64,000 nucleotides of DNA, taken from an uncultured Armatimonadota bacterium. GTDB taxonomy: Bacteria > Armatimonadota > Fimbriimonadia > Fimbriimonadales > Fimbriimonadaceae. Made by a program: the position numbers and the translations under genes. The stretch lies in NCBI GenBank assembly GCA_903833215.1, contig CAILEM010000082.1:1-64000 (forward strand), given 5' to 3'. Under the pieces are notes generated by a model. It did no database searches. It saw only the letters and a program-made list of their open reading frames with translations, and was not told the origin of the DNA. Shown here piece after piece: positions 45,274 to 53,506 of the stretch (position 1 is the first letter of the stretch; the number at the start of each line of letters is the position of its first letter).

Positions 45274-45917
45274 ATGGCAGGATCGGGACAGCAATTCTAC
45301 GAAGAAGACGATGCGGAGCAGATTCTTCGAATGGCCGCGTCGATGTCCTCTCCTATGGGCTCCATGAGTCGTGATCGGCTTATGGCAACTGCTGCCGAAT
45401 TAGGAATCACGCCAGAAGCGGTCGAGCAGGCTGAACAGCAACTGAGATCCCAACGTGCCATCGAATCGGAGCGTGCAGAATTTGACGCACTCAAAAAGCG
45501 TGAGTTCTTTGGGCACTTGATCTCCTACGTGCTCGTCAACTTATTTCTCGTGGCGGTAAACCTCCTCACCAGCCTGGCTATTTTTGGGCGATCTGGTCGA
45601 TTCTCGGATGGGGTCTCGGTCTCGGATTTCACGTGGCTGAAACCTTCTTCAAGAACAGCGAAAGCTACCAAGAGGAGTTCGAAAAATGGCGATACAAGCG
45701 CAGCATCAAAGCTTCAGGCTCAGCCACTCCCGCGATCGACATCAGAAATACAGAAGCCATTATCGAGTCGTACGTACACCGATCCCTCGATGCCGGACAC
45801 GTCCCGAACAAAATTGCCGCCATCAAGAGTTTGAGAGAGACAACTGGCCTGGATCTCCGCGACGCGAAGCATGCGGTAGATCAATATATCCTCAGGCATC
45901 CGAGTCTGTTGGACTAA
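45274..45917 (+). pseudogene. Frameshifted 2TM protein with L7/L12-like C-terminal domain
   Basis: Paralogue of the preceding gene (FYEEDDAEQILRMAASMSS; SRDRLMATAAELGITPEAVEQA). The frame from ATG 45274 is sound through the first membrane segment, then at about 45579 the expected sequence YFWAIWSILGWGLGLGFHV continues in another frame, which runs to 45917. A single missing base near GCTATTTTTGGG explains the break. The restored protein would be about 214 residues. It would end in KIAAIKSLRETTGLDLRDAK, which closely resembles the C-terminal domain of ribosomal protein L7/L12. The second frame is conserved-looking, so the lesion is recent, a sequencing error, or less likely programmed. Confidence 0.75.
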
Positions 45918-45934
45918 CAACGCACGCAATCACT

Positions 45935-45940
45935 TAAAAT
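45935..45940 (+). promoter_or_regulatory. -10-like box TAAAAT before the DtxR-type gene
   Basis: TAAAAT ends 6 nt before ATG 45947; no ribosome binding site lies between. Confidence 0.45.
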
Positions 45941-45946
45941 ACACCC

Positions 45947-46657
45947 ATGTCCGTCAAAGAGTTTTCCCTCCGCGTCCCCGCCAGTTGTCGGCCGGGTGAC
46001 GAGCACAAAACCCAACGTGCGTTTAGTGAAAGCGTTGAGGAGTATGTGGAAGGGATCTTCCGACTTCAGAACGAAGTGGATCGCGTGTCGACCGGCGAGA
46101 TCGCGGTCTACATGTGCGTCAGCGCCGGATCGGCGACTTCGATGGTGAAAAAGCTCGCTGAGTTGGGCCTCGTGGAGCATTTGCCCTACCAAGGCATACG
46201 CCTCACAGAATTTGGCGAGAAGGTGGCAAAGCAACTCACCCGAGCTCACCGAATTCTAGAGCGGTTCCTCGTCGATAACCTCGAACTCCCCTGGAATGAC
46301 GTTCACGAGCTCGCCTGTAAGCTTGAGCACTACATCTCAGAAGACATCATCGACCGCATCGATGCCAAGCTTGGACATCCAAAGACCTGTCCTCACGGCA
46401 ACTTGGTGAATGCCGATGATCCAGATCCCAGCATCCGGCTTCAAGACGCCAAGGCAGGCAAACTTCGCGTATTTCGGATCAGCGACGAGCGTGTCGAATT
46501 TCTTGTCCACCTTGAAGAGTTGGGGCTAAAGCCGGGCGTCGAATTTGAAGCCACTGGAAGTAGCCAAATTGACTCTTTGATCCACCTAAATATTGCTGGA
46601 AAACCGTTTACTGTCGGGAAACAGGTCTCAAGACACGTTTGGGTCGTTCCTGCTTAA
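45947..46657 (+). CDS. DtxR/MntR-family metal-dependent transcriptional repressor
   Basis: Iron- or manganese-responsive repressor. The N-terminal winged helix includes ESVEEYVEGIFRLQNEVDRVSTGEIAVYM and the recognition helix region SAGSATSMVKKLAELGLVEH. The dimerisation and metal-binding domain has HRILERFLVDNLELPW, HELACKLEHYISEDIIDRID and HPKTCPHGN. A C-terminal SH3-like FeoA domain follows (about 160-236). The 236-residue length is typical of three-domain members. The metal cannot be decided with certainty. No iron or manganese transporter is next to it. Confidence 0.93.
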   Translation: MSVKEFSLRVPASCRPGDEHKTQRAFSESVEEYVEGIFRLQNEVDRVSTGEIAVYMCVSAGSATSMVKKLAELGLVEHLPYQGIRLTEFGEKVAKQLTRAHRILERFLVDNLELPWNDVHELACKLEHYISEDIIDRIDAKLGHPKTCPHGNLVNADDPDPSIRLQDAKAGKLRVFRISDERVEFLVHLEELGLKPGVEFEATGSSQIDSLIHLNIAGKPFTVGKQVSRHVWVVPA

Positions 46658-46700
46658 GGATTCTGGAACTGCGCGACGGTAGACTCCGTTTGTTTTGTCC

Positions 46701-47435
46701 ATGCCTCACCTTAGCGTGGTCGTACCCGCCTACAATGAAGAAGATCGTTTGCCACGTACGTTGGCGCGCCTGTTTGAGTATTACGAGGCTCAGGACTACT
46801 CGTATGACGTCACTGTCGTCAGCGATGGGAGCAAAGACCGAACAGGGCAACTGGTCACCGAATTCGCTCAATCACACCCCAACTTTCGGCTGATCGAATA
46901 CATGCCAAATCACGGCAAAGGGTACGCGGTCCGAACAGGGATCTTGGCAGCACAGGGTGACCTCATCCTTTTCTGCGATGCCGACCTTGCCACGCCGCAG
47001 GAAGAAACTGAAAAGCTACTCCCTCACATGACCCAGGGTGCAGACGTCGCGATTGGGAGCCGTCCGATGCGAGAAAGTCAACTGGAGAAACACCAGCCGT
47101 TCATTCGGGAAATGTTTGGCCGAACCGCGAACAAGCTCATTCAGATCCTCGCAGTGCGCGGCATCCAAGACACTCAGTGCGGTTTCAAGATGTTTACCAA
47201 GAAGGCCGCCCACGACATCTTCAGTCGGTGCAAGCTGGACGAGTTTGGGTTCGACTTTGAATGTCTGATGGTTGCCCGAGATCTGGGTTATCGAATCGAT
47301 GAAGTTCCCATTCGCTGGCTCGATCAAGAAGGTTCCAAGGTTGTTTTGATGCGCGATGGCCCACGCGCCCTGCGGGATCTTGTTAGAATACGTGCCGCAG
47401 GCAAAAAGGGACGCCTGAAACTTCGATCAGACTAA
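46701..47435 (+). CDS. Family 2 glycosyltransferase (dolichyl/undecaprenyl-phosphate glucosyltransferase-like)
   Basis: GT-A fold glycosyltransferase that moves a sugar from a nucleotide donor to a lipid phosphate or glycan. The N-terminus LSVVVPAYNEEDRLPRTL, the donor-site VVSDGSKDRTGQ, the metal-binding FCDADLATP and the acceptor-side QCGFKMFTKKAA match the ALG5/DPM1-like branch. It lacks membrane segments. The following methyltransferase starts 4 nt after its stop, so the two are cotranscribed and probably modify the same glycan or lipid. Confidence 0.92.
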   Translation: MPHLSVVVPAYNEEDRLPRTLARLFEYYEAQDYSYDVTVVSDGSKDRTGQLVTEFAQSHPNFRLIEYMPNHGKGYAVRTGILAAQGDLILFCDADLATPQEETEKLLPHMTQGADVAIGSRPMRESQLEKHQPFIREMFGRTANKLIQILAVRGIQDTQCGFKMFTKKAAHDIFSRCKLDEFGFDFECLMVARDLGYRIDEVPIRWLDQEGSKVVLMRDGPRALRDLVRIRAAGKKGRLKLRSD

Positions 47436-47439
47436 CGCG

Positions 47440-48186
47440 ATGAACCCAGGCGAATACACGAAGATGTTCGAACTTGAGGACCACTATTGGTGGTTCGTCG
47501 GTCGTCGTCAGTTGGCACTCAAACTGCTCAAAGCCCATGCGACAGTAAGCAAGCCAGACGTTCTCGACCTTGGATGCGGAACCGGCGTTGTCTTGCGTGA
47601 ACTCTCCAGCTGGGCGTCGCCAACTGGGCTCGACATGAGTGATCTCGCTTTGGGATTTTGCGACCAAAGATCGTTAGGAAGACTTATCCAAGGTGATGGA
47701 TCGAAACTCCCGATTGCGGACAAACAGTTCGATGCTGTAATCGGCCTCGACATCTTTGAGCATATCGAAGACCATGAAGCGGCCTTTGCTGAGGCTTATC
47801 GCGTGCTCCGTCCCGGTGGGATTTTGGTACTGAGCGTTCCTGCCTTCAAAAGCCTTTGGGGCCCTCACGATATCGCTCTCATGCACTTCCGCCGATATCG
47901 CGCCAGCGAAGTCCGAGCGAAGCTCAAGGAGGCGGGTTTTGTCGTTCGTCGCTCCACCTATTCTGTTTTCTTCCTCTTCCCCATCGTCGTCGTATGGCGG
48001 CTCTTCGAAAAGCGCAAAACCGGGCCCGCGAAGGCCTCACTCGTTGGCGTTCCCAAATGGGCGAACTCAGCCCTCATCGCACTCCAGAACCTAGAGGCAG
48101 CGATCCTAACTTCCGTCAACTTGCCTTGGGGGAGTAGCGTCATCGCTGTCGCACAGCGCGTAGAAACCAATAGCGATAGCTCATGA
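47440..48186 (+). CDS. SAM-dependent methyltransferase
   Basis: Class I methyltransferase with SAM loop VLDLGCGTGVVLREL (about 41-55), GLDMSDLALGF, IGLDIFEHIEDHEAAF and the post-motif EAYRVLRPGGILVLSVPAF. The N-terminal YTKMFELEDHYWWFVGRRQL is characteristic of a group of glycan- or lipid-linked methyltransferases. A hydrophobic stretch (VFFLFPIVVVWRLF) near 180 may associate with the membrane. It follows the glycosyltransferase by 4 nt and overlaps mqnA by 4 nt. Confidence 0.92.
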   Translation: MNPGEYTKMFELEDHYWWFVGRRQLALKLLKAHATVSKPDVLDLGCGTGVVLRELSSWASPTGLDMSDLALGFCDQRSLGRLIQGDGSKLPIADKQFDAVIGLDIFEHIEDHEAAFAEAYRVLRPGGILVLSVPAFKSLWGPHDIALMHFRRYRASEVRAKLKEAGFVVRRSTYSVFFLFPIVVVWRLFEKRKTGPAKASLVGVPKWANSALIALQNLEAAILTSVNLPWGSSVIAVAQRVETNSDSS

Positions 48187-49013
48187 AATATACAGTCGGC
48201 AGCGTGCCTTATCTGAACGCAAAGCCTCTCGTCCGGATTTTTGAAGATTGGGGAGACCAGAGCCCAGTCAAAGTCGTTTACGAAATCCCCTCAAAACTGC
48301 CGACGCTTTTGGCTAAAAATCAGGCTCAGGCGATCATGGTCTCCTCCATAGAATCTCTTCGGCACCCTAACAAAAGGATCGCAGAAGGTGTTTGTATTGG
48401 TTCTCAGCAGGAGGTCCTCAGCGTTCGAATCTTTAGCAAGGTTCATCCCGAGAAGATCCAGTCAATCGCTCTGGACAGGAGTTCGATGACGAGTAATGCC
48501 CTCGCCAAAATCGTCCTCAAAGAACGGCATGGCGTTGACCCAATTGCTCATCCGATGTTGCCGAATATCTCCGACATGCTTGCTGAGCACGATGCTTGCG
48601 TTCTTATCGGTGATAACGGAATGCGTGAGCAAGGCGAGGGTTTGCACATCCTCGATCTCGGGTTGGAGTGGTATTACCTAACCGACCTCCCGTTCGTGTG
48701 GGCAGTCTGGCTGGGTGACGAAGGTCTCACGCCCGAGTTAGCAACCTGGCTCGCACTTGCCGAACTTGCCGGGCACACCCGAATTGAGCAGGTCGCTGCG
48801 GATGCACCCGGGCACACCGGGATGTCGTTCGAGCAGTGCGATTACTATCTGCGACGGATCATGCATTACCCAATGCGTGAGCGAGAACTCGCCGGCCTCC
48901 GCGAGTTCGGCAAGCTCCTGCTCGAACACGGGTTGATCGAAGAGGTCTTCACCCCCACCATCGTCAGCCCCGATTTTTCGAGCGCGGCCAATTTCTTGAA
49001 GTCGCTGGCATAG
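48183..49013 (+). CDS. mqnA: Chorismate dehydratase of the futalosine menaquinone pathway
   Basis: MqnA, which dehydrates chorismate to 3-enolpyruvylbenzoate, the first committed step of futalosine-dependent menaquinone synthesis. The N-terminal GSVPYLNAKPLV is the family hallmark; SSIESLRHPN, SMTSNALAKIVL and TDLPFVWAVW follow the family pattern. At 276 residues it is complete. No other mqn gene lies nearby. The ATG overlaps the methyltransferase stop (ATGA), so it is translationally coupled, though the pathway link is not clear. Confidence 0.92.
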   Translation: MKYTVGSVPYLNAKPLVRIFEDWGDQSPVKVVYEIPSKLPTLLAKNQAQAIMVSSIESLRHPNKRIAEGVCIGSQQEVLSVRIFSKVHPEKIQSIALDRSSMTSNALAKIVLKERHGVDPIAHPMLPNISDMLAEHDACVLIGDNGMREQGEGLHILDLGLEWYYLTDLPFVWAVWLGDEGLTPELATWLALAELAGHTRIEQVAADAPGHTGMSFEQCDYYLRRIMHYPMRERELAGLREFGKLLLEHGLIEEVFTPTIVSPDFSSAANFLKSLA

Positions 49014-49396
49014 AAATCGAACAGACGCCACAGCCACCGAACCCGCCATCCAACTGAGGTCCTTCGGTTAACCAATCCGGTTTACCGAAGGTAATCCTCT
49101 CCAAGAAGCGAAGGCATGCCCCGTCGACGGGGCTTGCCAGGAGTAATTCCCGCCTTGGCCGCCTTCCCTGAAAGGGATGCGTCTGGGCACGAAGAGTGTC
49201 AGGACGCGCGTCGAGCCACGTACCCTGACCCAGGGCAGGAACAATCCGAACGGCAAAAGACGGAACACCTTTGGCGTACGATACGGTTTCGTGCCTCATT
49301 CCAGGGTAGAACCGTCGCCGGTTCAACCCTTCGCTTTTTGGAGATCATCGCCTTTGGCGAATGGGAAGGGGTTGTTCTCCAATCTTCTTTGGGCGG
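49014..49396. other. Intergenic stretch with inverted repeats
   Basis: No gene is supported. TCTCCAAGAAGCGAAGG (49098-49114) and CCTTCGCTTTTTGGAGA (49328-49344) are inverted copies matching at 16 of 17 bases. Smaller palindromes include CCCCGTCGACGGGG near 49125 and GAACCGTCGCCGGTTC near 49309. The layout suggests a small non-coding repeat element between convergent genes. Confidence 0.5.
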
Positions 49397-50866
49397 CTAA
49401 TCACGCCATTCCATGGCCAATTCTTCACCAATTCCGAGGACGTCGGCGACCAATGCATCCATGTCTTCGAACCTTGTGCGGTGATTCACGATGGCGACCC
49501 GAATCACGTATTTTCCGGAGATCGTCGTACCGGATGGCATTGCCAATCCTCGCTCTTGAAGGCGCAGCAGGAGTTCTTCGTTTAAGGCGTTGAGGCGATC
49601 TCCGGAAATGGAGTCGGATCGATACCGGAAGCAGACGATGTTCAGCATCGTCGGAGCGACAAGTTCGAGACTAGGGTCAGCCTCTACTAAGCGGGTGAGA
49701 TGACGCGCCTCTTCGACGTTCATCTCAATCGCATCGGCAAAGCAGTCCATGCCGTACGCCTTGATGCACATCCAAGCTTTCAGCGCTTTGAATCCACGAC
49801 TGAGTTCGAAGCCTCTTTCTGAGATCTGAAGCCCCTCGGTCACAAAACCTCGATGGGAAGTAGCGAGATAGGCGGCGCCCTTTGCGAACGCCGCTCGATG
49901 CGCGACGGGATCTTTCACCAGTGTGCACGCAATCTCGAACGGCAGGTACATCCACTTGTGGAGGTCGAACACGACCGAGTCCACACGCTCCAGTCCGTCC
50001 ACCAGGGGCCGGAGCGCAGGCGAGACAGCAGCGAGTGCACCAAACGCGCCGTCGGCGTGAAGCCACAAACCCTCCGCATGACATAGGTCGGCCAACGCAT
50101 TGATATCGTCGATGGCACCCGTATTAACGGTCCCGACATTGGCGATCACACAGAACGGCTGAAATCCGTTGGCTCGATCCTCTGCAATGCGGCGACGGAC
50201 ATCCTCCACATCCACGCGATAGCTCGCATCAACTGGGCTCATGCGAAACGATTCACTGCCGAGCCCCATCAGTTCCGCTGCTTTCTGGACCCAGCTATGC
50301 GTTTCCGTCGAGCCGTAGAAGGTCAGCTTGGGCGCGTTGTGCAGACCGTTTGCCCGCACATCAAATCCAGCTTTTGCATGTCGTGCAACGTTGAGGGCAG
50401 TAAGGTTTCCCATGCTTCCACCGCTGCTCAATATTCCGCTGGCGTTGGCATCGTAACCCATCGCCTCCTTCATCCAATCGACGACCTGCATCTCGACAAA
50501 GTACGAGCCCTGATTACCACCCGCACAGTTCGGATCGACATCTGAGGCGAGCATGTCCGCCATCGAGGCTAACGGCAAACCTGGCCCCATCACCCAACCG
50601 TGGAATCGAGGATGCGGATTTCCAAGCCGGTAGGGTTTGACGTGCTCCAGGAAGTCCTCGTAGGCTTTGACCTCGCCCTGAGGCTCGCGTGGAAGCGATT
50701 CATGGCGTATAACATCCTTCGCTGCTTCCGACATCTCACGCCACACCGGGCCCTGCCGAAGCCCCTGGACACCATCGATCATCTCATCCACCATTCGGTG
50801 GGCCAAAGCGCGAAACGCTTGCCAATCGGTTGGGTCGAGGGTTGGCAAGTCGTTTCGGTTAAGCAT
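49397..50866 (-). CDS. PLP-dependent aromatic-L-amino-acid decarboxylase family protein
   Basis: Group II pyridoxal-phosphate decarboxylase. The N-terminal helices and HPRFHGWVMG are followed by ILSSGGSMGNLTALNVARH, the cofactor-side WLHADGAFGA, and DLHKWMY with the Schiff-base Lys. Known members decarboxylate tryptophan, tyrosine, DOPA or glutamate-like substrates; the choice here is open. The 489-residue length is typical. It is transcribed alone, with a hairpin just upstream that belongs to the next gene. Confidence 0.92.
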   Translation of the reverse strand: MLNRNDLPTLDPTDWQAFRALAHRMVDEMIDGVQGLRQGPVWREMSEAAKDVIRHESLPREPQGEVKAYEDFLEHVKPYRLGNPHPRFHGWVMGPGLPLASMADMLASDVDPNCAGGNQGSYFVEMQVVDWMKEAMGYDANASGILSSGGSMGNLTALNVARHAKAGFDVRANGLHNAPKLTFYGSTETHSWVQKAAELMGLGSESFRMSPVDASYRVDVEDVRRRIAEDRANGFQPFCVIANVGTVNTGAIDDINALADLCHAEGLWLHADGAFGALAAVSPALRPLVDGLERVDSVVFDLHKWMYLPFEIACTLVKDPVAHRAAFAKGAAYLATSHRGFVTEGLQISERGFELSRGFKALKAWMCIKAYGMDCFADAIEMNVEEARHLTRLVEADPSLELVAPTMLNIVCFRYRSDSISGDRLNALNEELLLRLQERGLAMPSGTTISGKYVIRVAIVNHRTRFEDMDALVADVLGIGEELAMEWRD

Positions 50867-50872
50867 GTGTCA

Positions 50873-50925
50873 GAGATTATCCCGTTTCGAAGCCGGACGC
50901 CTCCGGCACAGTACGGGACAATCTC
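50873..50925 (-). terminator. Large imperfect hairpin before the decarboxylase gene
   Basis: GAGATTaTCCCGT (50873-50885) pairs with ACGGGAcAATCTC (50913-50925) with one mismatch, and GCCGGACGCCTCCGGC forms an inner hairpin. It lies between the stop of the exported-protein gene and the start of the decarboxylase gene, both on the minus strand. Confidence 0.5.
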
Positions 50926-50940
50926 GGCGTAAACAGAACC

Positions 50941-51507
50941 TTAATTGGCGATCGAACCCGGCTTGGGTTGGACGACGCGCAAGAAGGAGTACTCGTGGCG
51001 AAACTTGTAGGCACCGCCAGCAAGTTTGGTTTCTCTCAACAAGCTCAGCTTTTCTTTTCCGATCGTCAAGGTCTGTCTGATCTCTACATCGGCCTTGTTT
51101 TCGGTTCCTTTGCCAAGCAATAGGATTTTGCCGGTACCGTCGGTTTTCAATCGATCAGCGCCTTCGATCACATAGATCGTCTTGGATTTATCATCCGCAC
51201 TTTCGACGGTGTATGTGGCACCCTTCAGGTCCACCGCGACGAAATCTTTGTCTTGGACGACCTTATTGGGGCCGTCGTCGTACACATAGCGGAACGTGAG
51301 ACCGCCACCCTCCTTGTTCCCTGATATGCGGAGCAACGTTGGAAGCCTGACAAGCGAGTTGTCCGAATAATCCTTGTACGTGAGCGTCCCGATGTAACTA
51401 CCAACCAGGGCTTGGTCGATATCGGGAAGCGGCTTTGACTGAAACGAGGTGATGAGAAAAGTGAGAGGAAGGATCACGAGTAAGGGATACGCACGGAAAC
51501 AAGACAT
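50941..51507 (-). CDS. Exported hypothetical protein
   Basis: About 188 residues from ATG 51507 (TTG at 51516 is possible), with a signal peptide near residues 1-24 (FRAYPLLVILPLTFLITSF). The body is a regular series of beta strands (GSYIGTLTYKDYSDNS, GGLTFRYVYDDGPN, GATYTVESADDKSKTIYVI), suggesting a lipocalin-like or similar beta-barrel fold. No family is recognised. A palindrome ATTGGCGG...CCGCCAAT spans its start region (51506-51530). Confidence 0.65.
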   Translation of the reverse strand: MSCFRAYPLLVILPLTFLITSFQSKPLPDIDQALVGSYIGTLTYKDYSDNSLVRLPTLLRISGNKEGGGLTFRYVYDDGPNKVVQDKDFVAVDLKGATYTVESADDKSKTIYVIEGADRLKTDGTGKILLLGKGTENKADVEIRQTLTIGKEKLSLLRETKLAGGAYKFRHEYSFLRVVQPKPGSIAN

Positions 51508-51530
51508 TGGCGGCAACCATTTCCGCCAAT

Positions 51531-51750
51531 TACCAGCCCCGTAGTCGCCGGTGATCGTACCGGCGAACGGCTCGACGAGTTTCTCTGTGCCTCCGTCCGA
51601 AGCGATCCAAATCGTCGCTTCACTTCGCGGGTTGCTGCGTCGGTACGATCACCGCCGACTACAGGGGTGGTCGGTGCTTGTCGTGTTCGTCTTCATTTCA
51701 CAGGCTGCTCGGCACCACGGGAACGCCGACTATGGGGGCTGCTGGTAATA
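51531..51750. repeat. Long imperfect palindromic element
   Basis: CCCCGTAGTCGCCGGTGATC (from 51537, continuing to 51562) is inverted at 51641-51667, matching at about 24 of 27 positions. The 78-nt loop holds its own hairpin AGCGAT...ATCGtCGCT. A third related arm, GCCGACTATGGGGGCTGCTG (51725-51744, then GTAA), resembles the inverse of the left edge TTACCAGCCCCGTAGTC. The edges thus resemble terminal inverted repeats. There is no gene inside. Confidence 0.6.
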
Positions 51751-51751
51751 G

Positions 51752-52954
51752 TCAGAACCTAATGACGAATTGAACGTAACCGAACGTCATTTGATTAGAC
51801 GCTCCGCCGACGTTTTGCACGAAGTTACCAGCGTTGAACATAGCAACTCCCGCTGAGAGGGTTGCGTTCTTCATCGGCGAGTAGATCGCCTCAAGGTCTA
51901 GCTCCCGACCAATCTCACGACCACTCAAGCCGGTTGGGTCAATGAATTTGCCACCGTCGCGAGCATTTACACCTCCGGTGGCGGCGTACCAGCCATCGGA
52001 CGCATCCCGAAGCGAGTAGGCATGGCCACTGGCACGGAAGGTCCAATTCGAGCAGGGTTTCGACTCAAGCGCAACCCCGACATGGTTCATGTTCTTCCAT
52101 CCCGTCATATCCGATAGGCCGTACGCGTTGTGGTTAGAAGGATAGAGATTATCGAAAGTTCGCGAGGTGTTGGCATCCCCGCCGCCGCTGGCGGCATCCG
52201 CTGTCACGCTGATGGTCGTCTTCGGTAACAGCGTTCGAGTGGCCTTGGCATGCCAAGCCCATGCTCGCTGGTCGCGGCCATTGTTCGTACCTGTCTGAAC
52301 GGCACCCTCCAAGTCGACGCGAACGGATCCTGCCTTTAGAGACATGAAATGATCCAAAGTCTGAATATCGATTCCAGCGGTTGCCCCAAGATCGTGCTTG
52401 GTGATAAGGCTCGTCGTGCCCCAAGTTCGGTCAACGTGGGTGATCGCCCCAACCCGCGCTGTTTCGGGCTTGTTGTTGGCGACTCCCAATCGTCCATCCC
52501 AGATGTCCCACTGGCCCGACTGTACTCTCGCAGCATCGAAGGAACGGGCGAGATTAAGCCACTCCGCAGAACCGATGAGGCGCTGTTCGCCAAGGTCGAT
52601 TTTTTGACGTCCACCCGTAAAGACGGCTTGCTTGGCATCGTATTGCAGATATGCAAGCGATAGGTCGCTGGCATCGCCGCTGCCGTTCAGGTTCTGGGTC
52701 CAAAACGCATCATGAGCGTATTGGTACTCGACTTTGGCGCTTGCTCTTGGGCTTAGGTCAAACAGTGAACCGACTCGAACTCTTGTGAAAAGATCGACTC
52801 GATTCTTTCCGGAAGGGCTAGAAAAGGTTGGATCGATGTGCCGCTCATACCGCTCCCGGTCTTCAAAATACGGGTGCATATACGACGGTGTTTCTGATTG
52901 AGTGAATGGCAAGTAAATGAAAATCATGGCGTTCAACGTTGAAGGCAGGTTCAC
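51752..52954 (-). CDS. Alginate-export-family outer-membrane porin
   Basis: A 400-residue beta-barrel of the alginate export family (AlgE-like), channels for anionic polysaccharide or related solutes. Diagnostic segments are VFTGGRQKIDLGEQRLIGSAEW, RTFDNLYPSNHNAYGLSDMTG and the terminal aromatic strand FGYVQFVIRF. Strands alternate along the whole length. The N-terminus is odd: from GTG 52954 or ATG 52927 there is a hydrophobic stretch but no basic residues, so the signal peptide is weak or partly lost. Its place beside fucosidases suggests uptake of plant or algal oligosaccharides. Confidence 0.82.
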   Translation of the reverse strand: MNLPSTLNAMIFIYLPFTQSETPSYMHPYFEDRERYERHIDPTFSSPSGKNRVDLFTRVRVGSLFDLSPRASAKVEYQYAHDAFWTQNLNGSGDASDLSLAYLQYDAKQAVFTGGRQKIDLGEQRLIGSAEWLNLARSFDAARVQSGQWDIWDGRLGVANNKPETARVGAITHVDRTWGTTSLITKHDLGATAGIDIQTLDHFMSLKAGSVRVDLEGAVQTGTNNGRDQRAWAWHAKATRTLLPKTTISVTADAASGGGDANTSRTFDNLYPSNHNAYGLSDMTGWKNMNHVGVALESKPCSNWTFRASGHAYSLRDASDGWYAATGGVNARDGGKFIDPTGLSGREIGRELDLEAIYSPMKNATLSAGVAMFNAGNFVQNVGGASNQMTFGYVQFVIRF

Positions 52955-53037
52955 TATGAATTCACGATCTATCCCGTCGCTACTCTTTGCGCTAGAAGCC
53001 GCAACTCGGAAGTCAGTTAATCGGTAATTCTACGGAG

Positions 53038-53090
53038 GTGAAGCCTCCAGCCGAAGCCACCGGCGGAGCCTGGAGGCTACCCAGAGAGTG
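53038..53090 (-). repeat. Inverted partial copy of the 146-bp repeat
   Basis: GGAGCCTGGAGGCTA and GCCTCCAGCCGAAGCC here are the reverse complement of the core found in the two direct copies to the right (TAGCCTCCAGGCTCC and CTCCGGCTGGAGGC). Confidence 0.6.
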
Positions 53091-53114
53091 CTCGGAATGC
53101 GAACGCAACGATTT

Positions 53115-53260
53115 CCTCCAAAAGTAGGCGGTTCTAGCCTCCAGGCTCCGCTATCGCTCCGGCTGGAGGCATCATCGTTGGGTGATGTTTGCGATGGTGG
53201 CTGAGGAAGCTGATCGGTTTTCTGCCTGACTACTTCGGCGTTGCCGCACACGACCGGCAC
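53115..53260 (+). repeat. 146-bp direct repeat, copy 1
   Basis: Begins CCTCCAAAAGTAGGCGGTTC and runs through ATCATCGTTGGGTGATG and GAAGCTGATCGGTTTTCTGC. Copy 2 lies exactly 174 bp downstream with only about ten differences. The core contains an imperfect palindrome, GCCTCCAGGCTCC...GGCTGGAGGC. Confidence 0.85.
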
Positions 53261-53288
53261 AAACATTGGCTGGCGTTCAGCAGCCTCA

Positions 53289-53434
53289 CCTCCAAAGGCA
53301 GGCGGTTCTAGCCTCCGGGCTCCGCTATCGCTCCGGCTGGAGGCATCATCGGTGGGTGATGTTTGCGATGGTGGCTGAGGAAGCTGATCGGTTTTCTGCC
53401 TGACAGCTTCGGCGTTGCCTCATACGTCCGGCAT
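53289..53434 (+). repeat. 146-bp direct repeat, copy 2
   Basis: Second copy of the element, offset 174 bp from the first. It ends just before the fucosidase gene. A 28-bp unrelated spacer separates the copies. Confidence 0.85.
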
Positions 53435-53506
53435 CACCTCTGGTGATATTCGAATCGCCAGCGCAAGGCTGTGAACCTCGGGCGAAATGGCGAGTCAAAA
53501 GATTCG

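Larger units (their letters stand above)
52955..53506. other. Repeat-filled intergenic region
   Basis: This 550-bp stretch has no supported gene. It separates the divergent porin and fucosidase genes and is mostly occupied by the direct and inverted repeat copies listed separately. Promoters of both genes should lie at its ends, but I see no clear -10/-35 pair. Confidence 0.5.

Noticed and set aside
45560-45600. Programmed -1 frameshifting in the second 2TM gene
   Set aside because: The T-run is not a canonical in-phase slippery heptamer, and the intact paralogue needs no shift; mutation or sequencing error is simpler.
53038-53434. A CRISPR array
   Set aside because: The repeats are about 146 bp with one 28-bp spacer and an inverted copy, unlike short regularly spaced CRISPR repeats; no cas genes are present.
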